Positions 36,746 through 49,400 of a DNA stretch of 64,000 nt are shown here, piece after piece; position 1 is the first letter of the stretch; each line of letters begins with the position of its first letter. The DNA is from Lineus longissimus (Eukaryota; Nemertea; Pilidiophora; Heteronemertea; Lineidae). Position numbers and translations under genes: made by a program. The stretch spans positions 2,730,501 through 2,794,500 of the forward strand of contig NC_088315.1 in the NCBI RefSeq assembly GCF_910592395.1, given 5' to 3'. Below the pieces are notes generated by a model. It ran no database searches. It worked only from the letters and a program-made list of their open reading frames with translations, and was not told the origin of the DNA.

Positions 36746-39700
36746 GATGAAGCGCTCGAAAGTACGCAGTTTTTGTTCATAACTCGATTATTTCAAGCAA
36801 AACCGTTCGTTAAATGAAAAAAAGAACCCACTTTATCGAATTTACACAGTATATCTCATTTATAGATATCAAAATGAAGTCACACAATGCCCCGATAACT
36901 GAGATAGATACCCTAGATCTTATGTGTGTACAGATGAAATGTGCGCACGACCGTAGGCCTAATAAGTAATAGTAATAATGCAACAAAAACAACGCATTCA
37001 GCATGCAGTGTATGTAGGCCTAGTGATGATGATTTGTTGTGTTGTTTTGCTTGACACATATTCACCAATTTTACACTAACCCTTAGCATGATCACCAAGT
37101 CCAAGTTATACTGTCAGGGGAGTCGGTCTTTTCTCAGATCTGCGACTGGTGGCTAACTCGTCTCTGATTCAGATTGTATTACTTGATCTTTCAGATTCTT
37201 CAGCGGAAGCCCTTGTCAGCCTCAAGGAAGGTACGTAATATTGCCCAAGGGGCTTATTCTTGGGCCAGGTGATCTGATTGATGGCACCGAGACAGATTTC
37301 AAATTCAGAATAAAACAGCTATGGCTATAGGCCTAGCCTACCGGTAAAAAATATTTGGAAAACTCAAATTATCTTATTATTTTTATCAAGTGCAGAAAAA
37401 TCATATCATGTACCGGTACCACGGCACTACCAACCAGGTTATATTACTCCATTAACACAGAGAATGTGATCTTATTTTCCAGGCAAAGGGAATAGTTTTA
37501 CACCGCCTCGACGGGCAAATGTAAGTAGGGTGCTATACATTCATGTAAGAGAGAATGTTATGAGACCAGTTCCTTGGGGTTTATCTGCTTTGTTTGGAAG
37601 AGAAGTTTGACTTCAATACTTGAAGATTTGCATGGGCATTTTGATTCTCGTTGACTCTTCACCCCAGGGGTGTCAGAACTACCTATTTTCATTGTTCTGA
37701 GTCAGTGAGTGGGACAGATTACCACTGTTTGGGTTTTGGGTTTTGGAGCTCAAGTATAGCTCTCATGAAATAAGAAATGAAAAGAACTGAGGTCATAATA
37801 ATGCCTGTATTATGTATTATCTTTGATAATTTTGTTCATCAGGACTTTTTAAAAATTCGCCTGCAGCCACCACGCATGAAGAAGAAAAACCGATTGATCT
37901 TTAACGATGACGAGGAAACTGAACTAGCGAATATGCGGTCGCCACGGAAACAATCCAAATTATCGTCGCCGGTAAGTCGGATTAGGGTAAGCTGCATCAC
38001 TTGACAACAGACTTCTTCAAAAATATCAAGGGACTTATCGCGAAGAATACTGCTAGTGATAGCAGTAGTTGCTTTTCAACTCCTGGTGACACTACTGCTG
38101 GTAGTGTCTGTTGGAGAGAGAATTTGACAAAACTGAAGTATGAATCTGTCAGAGGGGAAACTGTTCATCAAATCTTCCACCAGAGGCTCTATAAGGCACA
38201 TAAACATTATCAACTTAGTTCTTGTTCCGTCTCCAGATGAAAGGTTCGCTCAGCACACCAGACAAGAAGGCAGCTCAGGCGACTGGTGTACGATTAAGAA
38301 ACCTCCTCAAGTTACCCAAAGCTCACAAATGGGTTTGTTACGAATGGTTCTTCTCAAATCTTGACATGTAAGTTGGTTTATGCTGCTCTTGGTCAAAAGT
38401 GATTTCATGTTTGACTCCTAGTCTAGGCACGGCCTATGGAATAAAGAGACAATGTAGATTTCCTCCTTGGTCATGCCAGTTTCCTCCTACATTATATTTA
38501 CAAATGGCCCAAAATTGTTTATAGAGCTGTAAATGTCCAAACTCCTACTTGACTTGATAATCATGAAATATACATGTCACCTGATTCTTTTTCAGCCCTC
38601 TGTTTATTGGAGAGAATGACTTCTGCATATGCTTGAAAGAATCGTTCCCTCAACTCAAGTTGAGTAAAATGCGACGAGCTGAGTGGTCCATTCTCAGAAG
38701 ACTCATGGGAAAACCCAGAAGGTTTGTAGATATTTTAAAAGATGGCTTTATAAGTGCTTTCTGCCTGATATACTATAACGTCGTCTATGTCCCAATGCAT
38801 ACCCAATATCAAGAATAAAGACTTTATCAATTCTTGCAGATTATGCTTCAGGGTAATCTGTTATCCCTGTGACATGTGGCGCCCTCTTTACACTGTCAAA
38901 CTGTGCAAAGCATGCAATTGAAAGGTCTGATTCTTTTCTCTTGTAGATGTTCGCCGTCTTTCTTCTTGGAGGAGCGACAGGCCTTGAATGCAAAACGAGA
39001 AAGAATCAGGTTATTACAGCAGAGGAAAGTGACGGAACTAAAAAATTTGAAAGATTTACCAGAAGAAGTCCCTATGCCTCTAGTCATTGGAACAAAAGTG
39101 ACAGGTAAGTGAAAGAGACCTGATATCCTGACATTGGGTCCTTTATTTCTGAAATCTCAAAATAATATATCGGAACTTCATGATGACATTCAGTTATGCA
39201 AAACTGAGGTACCCCAAAATTATATTTTTTAGCTTTTTTAATGGTTGCCTCCAAAAAATACATGCGAATGTTCATAACTGCAGTTTGTACTCAGTTGGCA
39301 TGATTATCTTTTCAGCTCGTTTGAGGAAGCCCCAGGATGGCCTATTCACAGGTTCGATAGATGCTTTAGATACGGTGAACAATACTTACAGAGTAACGTT
39401 TGAAAGGGCAGGACTAGGAACACACTCGATACCAGATTATGAAGTATTAGTAAGTATGAATCAAATGAAAGAAACCTGATATGGTTTTGATCGTATGACT
39501 CCTGCCTATACACCTTTCCAGAAATGGGGCCCTGAGTGTCCGAAATAGTGATGTCATAAGGGGAAACTAGGCCTTATGGTGGAGTGACAAAGGAGATAGT
39601 CATGGTTGACCAACACACTTGAATGCCTTTAATGACGGACAAGGGGGAAAAAGTTAGTTCCAATGCAAGCCACCAATTTCAGGAAGCATGTATAAGGTTA

Positions 39701-42700
39701 TCAGAATTTCTGTTCAGTGGAATTTTTTTAGAAAGTTCTGTTGTTCCTCTCTGTAATATTAGTTTAAATCGCAAATAGTGACCACAATATCATTAAGGCT
39801 GATCCCCTCGGGGTTGTATCAATGAATGATACCATTGACCATTTTCTCTTGCAGAGTAATGAGCCACAAGAAACTATGCCGCTGTCATCATTCCAACAAA
39901 AACACCGGCCAAGACAAAACATATTTACGCCGCCGCGGTTCATACCAGGATTACAGTCGCCACAGCTGGTAAGAGTTTCGTCTTGATCGAGAAATTTCCC
40001 CATCATTTTATGACGAAATTCTCCCAAAGCACTCGTTTCTACAGGTTTGGGGTCTGCAATTGCAGATAACGGCAGACATATGCAATGTTTTAAAGTATGG
40101 TTGTCTCCGACTGGGGGAGTGAGCAGTAAATTAGTGTCATGGACACTGACGGCTCGACAACATGGCAATAAATCTATGTCAAAGGTGCGGTCTAATTGAT
40201 ACCATAGCCAACACCTGTGCTGTTCTAACCAGTTTTCATGTTCCTCTTCAGGAAAATGACCCATTATTAGGTGGATCACCGGCGCGAGGACATGTGTTGT
40301 CAATGGAAGGCGGCACGTATGGAGGATTCCCTATCAAATTTTTAGTTCTTGTGGTAAGCAAAATGCACCTTGTTCACTAACCATTAGAAGGCCAGTGCGT
40401 TTTGAAGAGATTTCAAAATGATCTCCAGTTTGAGTTGGCCATGTCTTGAGTAAGTTTTGAGTCTTTTGTACAACATTTTCCTAGTTTTTTTGCCAAGATC
40501 ACCCCTCTCTTCAATATGACTTGTAGGAGTGGGGACAGGAAAAGATTCATTGATGATTAATTCTTTTCAGACACGACTTTCAAAAATTCTTTCAATTAAA
40601 AAAGATTGGATCAACAAGCTCAAGAACATGAATACAGAGGCGGAAAAAAAGGTGAGCAACTGATCTCTTCAGCTTGTAAATTTTTAATTCCAGTTAGTGT
40701 ATGGATTGAAAAATGAGGATATCAAAACCTATTGTCAGATAACTACTACTCCGGTATTAGGTTCAAAATATTTGCCTTTAAAATGTGTTAGCATTACTAT
40801 TACTAGGATAAGTATTACTATTCGAGATAATGAATTTCTCTTGAAAGTTACTGTTTTCGGTGACATTTGGTTCATTTCATTATTTGAGATATTTTAGGAT
40901 TGGCAGCTGTGGTTCGCTATGAGATTGAAGGAGTTGTTTCCATTTTGAATGCCTGGGGAGAACCCTGTGTCCTGAAGGTCTTGCAGTGACAGTGTAGCTG
41001 ATAAGTAGCTATTTTCTGTTGCGATAAACCTTTGTCATAATACTTAAACTGGCATGGGTGTGTACCTATGTTTGTTTATATTCGATGATGTGGTCACAGG
41101 AGTATGTTAATTTGTTCCTTGACTGAATTGTGCAAAATTTGACTTGGTGTGCAGATAAAGTGCTCAAACAAAAGCTGCTTTGAAGTTGCACAAAATAACT
41201 CAATATGTTAGAAAAGTGGTAATCCTTTATGTGTGCTCCTGTCCACTTGCCACCAACTAAAATGGCACTCAGTGGGCCAGTGCTTGCAACAGAAATAGGT
41301 GATTGAAGAGAAAAATTCACACCAAGCCTCCTCTAATTGTTGCAACAGCATATTGGGTGCCACATTTCCAAGATTTTTTCTGCAGATGTGTCGAGATATG
41401 TGGTGTCCCGAAATGTTTAATGAACTGTATGGAGTGAGTATACGATCCTATTCAAAATAAAGCCAGGTCGGAATACTTGAAATACCATTCGATAAAACAA
41501 CTGCAGGGTTTTCCCCAGGCGTGTGTCCCCTCATTGAGTGAAGTTAGCTGGACCCTTCCCCTAATTGCCTTATGACGTACACCTGCGGTAGAATATGCTT
41601 TAGGGGGTGGGTGCACTTTGTTTATTTTTCAGAAGTCTGGTTTTCAGAAATTAGATACGATTTTCAAACTAAAACCACAAACATCCCTCCTCAAATTTAG
41701 CAATATATGATGAAATCAATTATATGTCACATTATAAGAAATTGGTTTTTTTAGTCTGAATTATTTACTGATGCCAGTCCTCAGCAATATCTTGCAGCTG
41801 AGGGGTTATTCTAGAAGTTGAGACTAGCATGAAAACTTATCTCTCTGATGTAGCAAAACACAATCGGATCTTTAATATATAATATATAGCATGTCAGATT
41901 GGTCATTTAGTTGAAATTGCCCAACACTGTTAGCCATGCAAGTTGGTTATGCTTAACTTTATTTCGACCAAAGTAATTTAGTGTTCTTTTGGACTTTGTA
42001 ATTCTGTCAATGGGGCAGTTTTGTTTTCTCCGTCTTACAACAGTAATATTGGGGACTCATTCATCATCATCATCATATTCTATCCATAATGATAAAGCCA
42101 TATTTATCTATGCTGATGGTCTTTCAAGTTTTCCGTAGTTGGTCCAGCCTGCCTTAGTGTAGTGACTAACCCTCACCCTTGCCTATCTCACCTCCAAAGA
42201 GAATGACACCTGCATTGTACGAAACCCACTGTCAATTCAAACTAAGGGGCCGTTCATTACATACATACATACATACAAATAGCATTTATATAGCGCAAAA
42301 TCCAATTAGAAAAATTGCTCAGCTGCGCTTAGCAAAAACACTGTTCAAATAGTTTGGTTTTTAATCTTCTTTTGAACTCGCTGACGGTGGAGCTGTTGCG
42401 GGTGTTAGTGTCCAGTGAGTTCCATAATTTGCTGGCATAAACTGTAAAGCTTCTGCCACCAAAAGTCTCAGTAAGAACGCTTTGAAGGGGGGGTCATTTT
42501 ACCTGCATATGCAGATGGGTACGTATATTACAAGGGGAAGGAGTACTAAAAGTTTGAAAATTATACATATTACTAAATGAACAGCCCCTTATTTTGACTG
42601 GGGAGGCATCTTACTTTTGTTGACTCAATCCTGAAAAGTACTCACGCATAAACTTCTACAATGTACTAACATCTTTAATGTGCTTTCCGGGGTTGAGAGA

Positions 42701-44449
42701 GAACTGTCCTGTCCTTCTGTAGTGAGTGGTGGTGCGTTACTGTGAATTTGTGTCTGAACAAATGGATCCGTCTCATTTTTGCTTTTCCATTGTGCTTGTG
42801 TGGGCATTGGTGTGCATGTCCTATCAATATCTTGTCCTTGCTTCTATAATTTCTATTTGCAAGGTGACCATAAACTCCCTCCTCCACACCAACCTCCACT
42901 AGTGAACACTCCCTGATGATCTCAAGCATGACACTAGTTTTTCCTCATTCTAACATGACACATTATTTTAGCTTCCATACAGAAATTATGAATTTTTCAT
43001 GAATCCATGTTCTCCAAAAGATTGAAAAAAAATCTTCTTTTCCCAACCTGTTATCAAAAATTCGAAGGAGAACACTGATAAGTACCCAAACTTTAACTGT
43101 CCTGATCATAGGGGTCGTGTCAACTATTGAAACGTCATTGGAATGACTTGAACATTCCAAGTGGGTGTGCTGAGTCAGCAGAACATTCGACTTAGCTTTC
43201 GACTGGGAAATGCACGAGTCTGAAGATCTGATTTTGTAACTATTGTATGTGGTGGCATTGGTATTATAAGTATCCTTTATCTTATATGGCCATGTATTTT
43301 CAGAAATCGTTCGAGGAGCCCATCGATATGGACTTTCAGAAGAAGTATGCCAGCGTCGTGTTAGAATTAGAAACTCTCAATAGAGATCTCAATGAATATT
43401 TGTCTGGGGTGCAGCAGTATTGTTCAGAGGTGAGTAATTTCTTGCCCAGAGCTGGTATGTCAGAAAATTTTCATAAAAGGCAATAAAGAAGTGTTTAAGT
43501 ATTTATCTCAGGCTATCATCCTCAGCGTGATTCCATCAATACGTTTCATGTAATTCTTTTCCTCTGATGCAGATTGCACCGGACCATGGCATCCGGGCGT
43601 TAGAACAACCCAATGAATTGAAGAAGAAATGTGAGCGTGAAGCAGACGACACTGTCGCACGGAATAACGCCGCGCAGGGCAAACGATGTGTCAAGAATGA
43701 CAAGTCTCTCAAGCTAGTTGCCAAGCTTACATCACTGCTGTATCAGATCAAGGTATCTAGATATCTTTGCTTCCATCTTGTGAGAAAAAGTACCCGAGTA
43801 TTTTACGGTTTCAGAGTTTGTACTACAGTACAACATGCTTTGATATATTTTGGAAGGTGATTTGCTAAAATACTTCAGTTGGAATTATGATACACTATTT
43901 GCTTGCTCACGGAGCAAAGGCTGATATAAGGAAGAAAACTACTGAATAGTGTACTAGCCGTCGAAATAGGACATCCAAAATGTTAGCTCTGTGTAGTATA
44001 TTATCTTACGTTTCCTTTCAGAACTTTGCGGAGAATGACTTGAACTCGTTTGAATTCAAGTCGTTACAAGATTCGTTGAGTGAGATTAAGGACACTTTGG
44101 AGCCTGGGAATATCAGGTAGGTAGCGTGAATGGGTGTTCCGGAGATAGTTCAGATTAAGTCACACATGTTGCCAATAGGGTTTGTCTCCTATCCGACAGT
44201 ACATCAAAGCTATTATGCCTGTACGAGCTGAATCAAACACAGCCCAGGCCTCTAACTGTTCATACTGGTCACCTACAGACTACTAATTTGACCCTGTTCT
44301 TGGTGATAGATTGTTCTAATCGCATCCTTCTTTATTGTTACAGTGTGTTCCAAAATAACGTCGAGATCCATGTGAACCATATCCAGAGTGGTCTCAGTCA
44401 GATGGGAAACCTGAGTGCCTTCTCGGAGACAGCTGCATTCTCGATATGA
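36740..44449 (+). CDS. LIN9: LIN9, core subunit of the MuvB/DREAM complex
   Basis: Nuclear scaffold of the MuvB core that works with E2F4-p130 (repression) or B-MYB (activation) on cell-cycle genes. Exons: 36740-36761, 37195-37230, 37483-37520, 37843-37971, 38237-38367, 38596-38721, 38947-39104, 39316-39449, 39855-39968, 40252-40353, 40571-40651, 43304-43429, 43573-43752, 44022-44116, 44344-44449. They join in phase to 525 residues, close to 542 in human. The N terminus SSAEALVSLKEG matches the family. The DIRP domain (about residues 90-195) shows LRNLLKLPKAHKW and LRRLMGKPRR, then comes RIRLLQQRKV. A Tudor-like segment (about 213-258) has DGLFTGSIDALDT and GLGTHSIPDYEVL. The C-terminal helical part, which holds LIN52 in the known complex, has NDPLLG, MNTEAEKK, LNSFEFKSL and HIQSGLSQMGNL. 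Exon 4 could instead start at 37867, and a second in-frame donor lies 15 bp after 37971. Exon 1 rests on a good ATG and phase. Confidence 0.96.
42243..42591. mobile_element. MITE with TAAGGGGCCGTTCATTA-type terminal inverted repeats, in LIN9 intron 11
   Basis: The left end TAAGGGGCCGTTCATTAC and the right end, read in reverse complement, TAAGGGGCTGTTCATTTA, form imperfect 17-18 bp inverted repeats around 349 bp with no coding capacity. Just inside the left end is a CATA microsatellite and a TATAGCGCAAAATCCA segment of the kind common in dispersed repeats. The 2.65 kb host intron (40652-43303) is the longest in LIN9. Confidence 0.65.
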
Positions 44450-45400
44450 ACGTCAGACAACGAGTCTGAACAATACTGTGCCAAAGAATGTATTGTCTTT
44501 GTCGGTGTATGACCAACTGCTGTGACTTTGTGTTATCAGAGCAGCACATGCAGTGTTCTTGACAGGTTGACCGGCAAACTCGGCTGCTTCACGATGGAGA
44601 GTGTGACTTTGTGTAGGACTCGCTGATGATACTGAAAAAATGTTGGCCGAGTTGCGAATTCAGTGCATTACTGAGGGACAGGATATCTTCATTAGGAAGT
44701 TAGGTGGATGTGGGATTTGCTTAAAAAAAGGGAAAATGTTTTGCAGAGATTGGAAACGCTCGTGAGACATTCTTATGCTACAGAAAATTATGGAATTGGC
44801 CCCTGCATTCAGGCAACTGCGAGGGGGGGTCCCTCATTGTTTCTTCACTGCGTTTGGAGAATAGATGAGTCTACTGACATGATGATGTGGGGATAGGATA
44901 CAGAAGCCGGGGAAAAATTGTATATTTGTACAGTTGCTATATACTGTGTTTACTTGTTTAAGCCATTCGAGGGGCACCTGTTATACATAGGCCTAATATT
45001 ACAGGTAAAGTAGACTGTGAGTACAGGTGCCCAAGACCGGCTTAAACATGTTGACCCAGTGTTAGTTGATAATTCTGTGGCAATACAGATTCTGATTTTC
45101 GCGTCTGTAGAATATTGTAAATAGTGTCTCAGTTTATGTCACTTGTCATAATGAAAATAGAGCTATTCAGATCATCCAACTATGCATATTAAGATAATCA
45201 TGTGCATTTGTAAACAATATTGTGTGTATATTTCCAAACATACGTGTGCTGATGAACAGTGCCAACTTAAACATGGAAGGGAAGGGATTTTGGGAGTTAG
45301 TGAAGAAAATTTCAATGAGACATGACAAGTAATGAAATCAAGATGGCACACTTTATTTCTGTAGCTATATCTAAATAAACCGATGAAAATTATGTAAATT
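44450..45400 (+). other. LIN9 3' untranslated region
   Basis: Non-coding sequence after the LIN9 stop. AATAAA at 45374-45379 is a good poly(A) signal and predicts a 3' UTR of about 0.95 kb, ending just before the minisatellite region. No open frame of note. Confidence 0.6.
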
Positions 45401-45499
45401 TCATAGTACTTGAATGATCCTACAACACAGGGACTTCTCAGTGTCTTTCACTCTAAATGTTAGAGGGTCTCCAAAACCTCAGCAAAAGGACGGAGTCCC

Positions 45500-46750
45500 T
45501 CTGATGTCATGCTGACAGGGTGAGTGAGATGAGTATCTCTTTACCAGGTCTGACTGTTAAGGTCACCAGACTCACTGGAGATGCCAGGCTCAATTTGGTC
45601 AGGTCATTGCTCTCCCTCACCCTGTCAGGAATGGTGATGGCAACAGCATGCAGCATGCAGTAGTAGAGATGACTACAGAAAAACCATTGGGAGAAGACCC
45701 TGCCAAGCAAAGTAGTTGGGCCTGGCTGCCCATCATGTCTCCAAAAAGTTCAAAGAATGAGGCAGTCACAACCGGACTGGTGCCGCCACTGACCATTTAA
45801 GAGACATCAGACTCCCACAACCAGACCTAAACAGATCTGTTGGCTCCACCATGTTGCCGAAATGGTCATGAAGATGAGACTACTGTCACAATCCAACCGA
45901 AATGGACAGGGCAGCTCCACTGCACCCTGTAGCCTACAAGGTGAGAGGAATGAGACAGCCACATCAGACAAAGCGCCTCTAACGTCTTGCCAAAGTCGAA
46001 GAAGGCCTGGGCACAACCACCGATGACACAGTCACTTCGAGACAACAAATCTATTCATACATGATATGTCCGCCGTCTTTGTAACACACGAGGGATCACA
46101 GAATAAAAACTGGCTGCTCCACAGTGTTGCCAAAATGGTGAGAGAGATGAAACAGTAACCCCCAGACCGAATCGGTCCTGGCATCTCCACCTAGTTGCCT
46201 ACACAATGAGAGAGTCACAACCGGACTGAAATGGGCCTTGGAGATCCACCCTGTTCCCAGTACACAGAGAGGAAGTAGACAGTCACAACCAGAAAGAGTC
46301 GGACCTGGCATCTCCACTGTGGTTGCGATACAGTGAGGGAGATTACCCAGCCATGACCAGACCAAATTGGACCCGGCTGCTCCAACCTGTCCCGACAAGG
46401 TGAGAGAGATAACAGACACCATGGCCAAAAGACCGATTCGGGCCTGGCATCTAAACCGTCTTGCCGCCAGGCCATAGTGAGGGAGATTGCGCATTAACAG
46501 ACAGACCGAATTGAACCTGGTACCTCCACCGTCTTGCTGACACGGTGAGAGACATGAGATGGCGGCAACCAGACCGAATCGGAGCTGGCATCTCTACCGT
46601 CTTCTCGACATGGTGAGAGACACAAGACAACTACATCCTGTATAACGGTACTGAGCCTGGCATATCCATATCGTCTTGCCGCATACTGAAGTGAGACAGA
46701 TACAGACCTGGCCCTGGCACCCACCGTGTCGCTGAACCTATGGCCCAGAC
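45500..46750. repeat. Minisatellite family A, left arm of a nested inverted repeat
   Basis: Degenerate units of roughly 70-100 bp share a core close to GTCTTGCCGACATGGTGAGA, followed by GATGAGACAGTC, CAACCAGACCGAATCGG and CTGGCATCTCCACC. At least nine recognisable cores are present (for example near 45860, 46115, 46190, 46380, 46460, 46530 and 46600). The same family occurs in the opposite orientation at 48080-49400. Minus-strand frames here (up to 132 codons) rich in PCR, HLV and SLS motifs are by-products of the repeat. Confidence 0.8.
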
Positions 46751-46859
46751 AGCTTGAAGTAACCGGAGGCTAACAAGGCACAGATCGGGTCACCTGTTGC
46801 ACACACCAGCGGACCTACTGACGTTACAGTCCTCTGTTACCGGTTGGACAGGGATCAGA

Positions 46860-47165
46860 AAAGTCGCTCAATGCAGGGACAATTCCTCCTGCTACACCAG
46901 TCGCATGTTGTGAAAGGACAAATGACTATGCCACTGTTTGTGAAAGACTGAGGTTTATACCTCCTGCTTCATCATCAGCCACGAGTTCAGATAGACAGGA
47001 AACTATTTCTCCAGTTACGCCAGACATAGTTGTGAAAGACAGGGACCATTCTTCCTACTACATCTGTCGCGAGTTGTGAATGACCGGGACAATCCTCCTG
47101 CTGCAAAGTGGAACTACTTGCTCATGCTACACCAGCTGCTGGTTGTGAAATGCATGAGATCGCAG
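46860..47165. repeat. Minisatellite family B, left arm
   Basis: About six degenerate units of 40-60 bp with core TTCCTCCTGCTACACCAG then GTTGTGAAAGACAGGGAC, at about 46883, 46950, 47000, 47046, 47092 and 47133. The same units are found in reverse orientation from 47280. Confidence 0.75.
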
Positions 47166-47279
47166 ATCAGAGACAGCACAAACGGGTGGCCTACTGAAGG
47201 CTACGGGGCAGAATCGGTGGACCCCAGTGGCAACCACCAGCTCTATCTGCAAACAGTGACTGTGGACCTCGAGCTGCCG

Positions 47280-48065
47280 TGAGGATCAGTTCACTGTCTC
47301 TCACAACCTGTGGCTGATGAAGCAGGTATAAACCCCAGTCTTTCACAACCTGAGGCATACTATAGTCTCCTGTCTGTCACAACAATCGGCTAGTGTAGTA
47401 GGAGTAATAGTCCCCTATCTTTCCCAACTCGTGGCTTATTGGTATATGTCGTAGTAACAATTATAGTCCCCTGTGTTTCCCAACTTGTGCCTTAGAGGAG
47501 GAATAGCATCCTGCAGCTGTCGTTCACAACTTCTTCCCAAGTATCCCAGAGCGTGTGACTGGTGAAGTAGGAGGTAGAGTCCAGATGGCAAGCACCAGTG
47601 GGCCTCTTGTAGCAATGGAGGAGAAAGGGTCAGTGCGGGGTGCTGCGGTCCCCTGTCTTTCATAACCTGTAACTAGAGCTGATGAAGGTACAGTCCTCTG
47701 TCTGTTACAAACTACGGCTGGATGCAGCAGGAGGAATGGTCGCCGGTCTTTCACAACTTATGGCTGGCGACGCAAGAGGAATAGCTGACAGTTTCACAAC
47801 TTGCGGCTGGTGTAGCAGGAGGAAGAGTCACGGTCTTTCACAATTTAAGTGGTCCCCTGTCTCTCACAACATGTAGTTTGTGATGCCAGAGTAATAGTCC
47901 CTGGCCTCTCATAACCTGTAGCTAGTGTAGCAGGAACTGTACTTGTGAAGCGGGTGGTACATAAACCCCGGTCTTGCACAACTGGAGATAGTCCCTTGTC
48001 TTTCACAGCAAGTGGCTGGTGTAGCGGGACGAATAACCCCTGTCTTTAACAACTTGGTCCCCTGT
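47280..48065. repeat. Minisatellite family B in inverted orientation, right arm
   Basis: About fourteen degenerate units with core GGCTGGTGTAGCAGGAGGAA, then AGTCCCCTGTCTTTCACAAC. This is the reverse complement of the family B units at 46860-47165. Units vary from about 45 to 65 bp. The two B arrays face each other across about 47165-47280. Confidence 0.8.
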
Positions 48066-48079
48066 CGTTAACTGCGTGT

Positions 48080-49400
48080 GTGACAACAAGCTGGAAATGC
48101 GAGGACGGGTTCAGTCTGGTTGTGACTGTCTCATCTCTCTCGACATATCGGCAACGCGGTGGCGCAGCCACCTTTTATTGTGTCATATTCGCAAAGACGG
48201 CAGAGATGCATGCAGGGTGGCTGTCTCTGTGGTGGTGATACCAAGGCCAATGCTGCCCGGTTCACACAACCACTTCGGCAAGACGCTTGTTGGAGGTGCT
48301 ACCTCGGCTATCTCGTCCAGCTCACCTTGTCGGCTACATGGTTTGGCTGTGCCTGTCTCACCTACATCACCGTTTCGGCAACACAATGGAGCTGACATAT
48401 CCGATGAGACCTGTGTTGTGGATGTCTAGAGTCTCTCGAAGGGTCGGAGACAGGACCAGCACGGTCTGGTTGTAACTGTCTCATCTTTCGCACCTTTTGA
48501 GCGATGCATTGTGCAGCCACGCCCGACTTCGTCCGGTGAAGTATCTGTGAGTGTTTCTGTGTGCCATTGTTTCAACTTAAACAGTTCAGGCCTCGGATGG
48601 TTATTGTTTGGTTAGTGAATCCGTGATTTGGGAAACAATAGGGCAACTGGAGAATGGGGAACAACCGGCTTTTACTGGGTAATCGCCCTCACCTCTCGGC
48701 AAAGACGGCCGAGATACCTGGTCTGATTCGGTAATGATGTATCGATCTGGCTGTCTTATCTGTTGTAGGCCTATTATGTGGTGACATGGTGGGTGTGCCA
48801 GGCCAATTTGAACAATGCAGTATGGGAAACACTGGCAGATGTTACATCGGTGCTCCATACTACTCAGTCTTTCGGCAAGACGTTGAAGGGGTATGCTACA
48901 GTCTGTCTCTCCCATCTCACCTTGTCGGTTACAGTGCGCAGTGGGAGTTACGCTGTCCATTTCGGACAGGTTGTGACTGTCTCAGTCCTCTCTATCGCAG
49001 TTTCGCCAACAAGGTGGAGCTTGGAGACCGATTCGGTCTAGTTATGGCTGTCTAATGTGTCTTATGGAGTCAGTGACACGGCGGTGGGCCCAGCCCCAGG
49101 ACGGTCTGGCAGACAATGTACGAAGCTTGGGTGTCCAGGCAAATTCGCCCGGTTCTGATTGTTTCTGCAAGTCGTTGGAGGTGCTCTGTCTGATCAGTCA
49201 TTTTGGGCTTTCTCCTCCCTGTCACCTTGTAGGCTACATGGTGCTGAGGAGCTACCCTGTCTATTTCCGTTGGGTTGTGACTGTCACATCTCCGTTTTGG
49301 GTAGACGATCGAGCCTACAGATTCGATTAGATCTTGTTGTGGGTGTCTAATGTCACTTTAAGGGTCGGGTGACATGGAGGTGGTGACCTCTCGGCGAAGA
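48080..49400. repeat. Minisatellite family A in inverted orientation, right arm
   Basis: Units read GGTTGTGACTGTCTCATCTC, then CACCTTGTCGGCTACATGG, then GGAGCTG, the reverse complement of family A on the left. A stretch of about 200 bp at 49170-49370, read in reverse complement, follows 45795-46010 unit by unit, sharing for example CACTTTAAG/CATTTAAG, GACAGGG(T/C)AGCTCC and TGTAGCCTACAAGGTGA. The arrays are therefore colinear inverted copies rather than random satellites. Confidence 0.8.

Noticed and set aside
38001-38240. Extra coding exon in LIN9 intron 4 (plus-strand frame of 79 codons)
   Set aside because: LIN9 homologues have no such insert; the frame contains local palindromes (CTGCTAGTGATAGCAG) and is skipped by better splice sites at 37971 and 38237.
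39764-40303. 179-codon open frame on the minus strand
   Set aside because: It lies antisense across LIN9 exons 9 and 10, which are supported by family similarity and splice phase; the minus frame has no recognisable motif.
46096-46724. Minus-strand frames up to 132 codons within the satellite region
   Set aside because: They are by-products of the repeated GACGGTGG/GTGAGAG cores; there are no conserved ends or splice signals.
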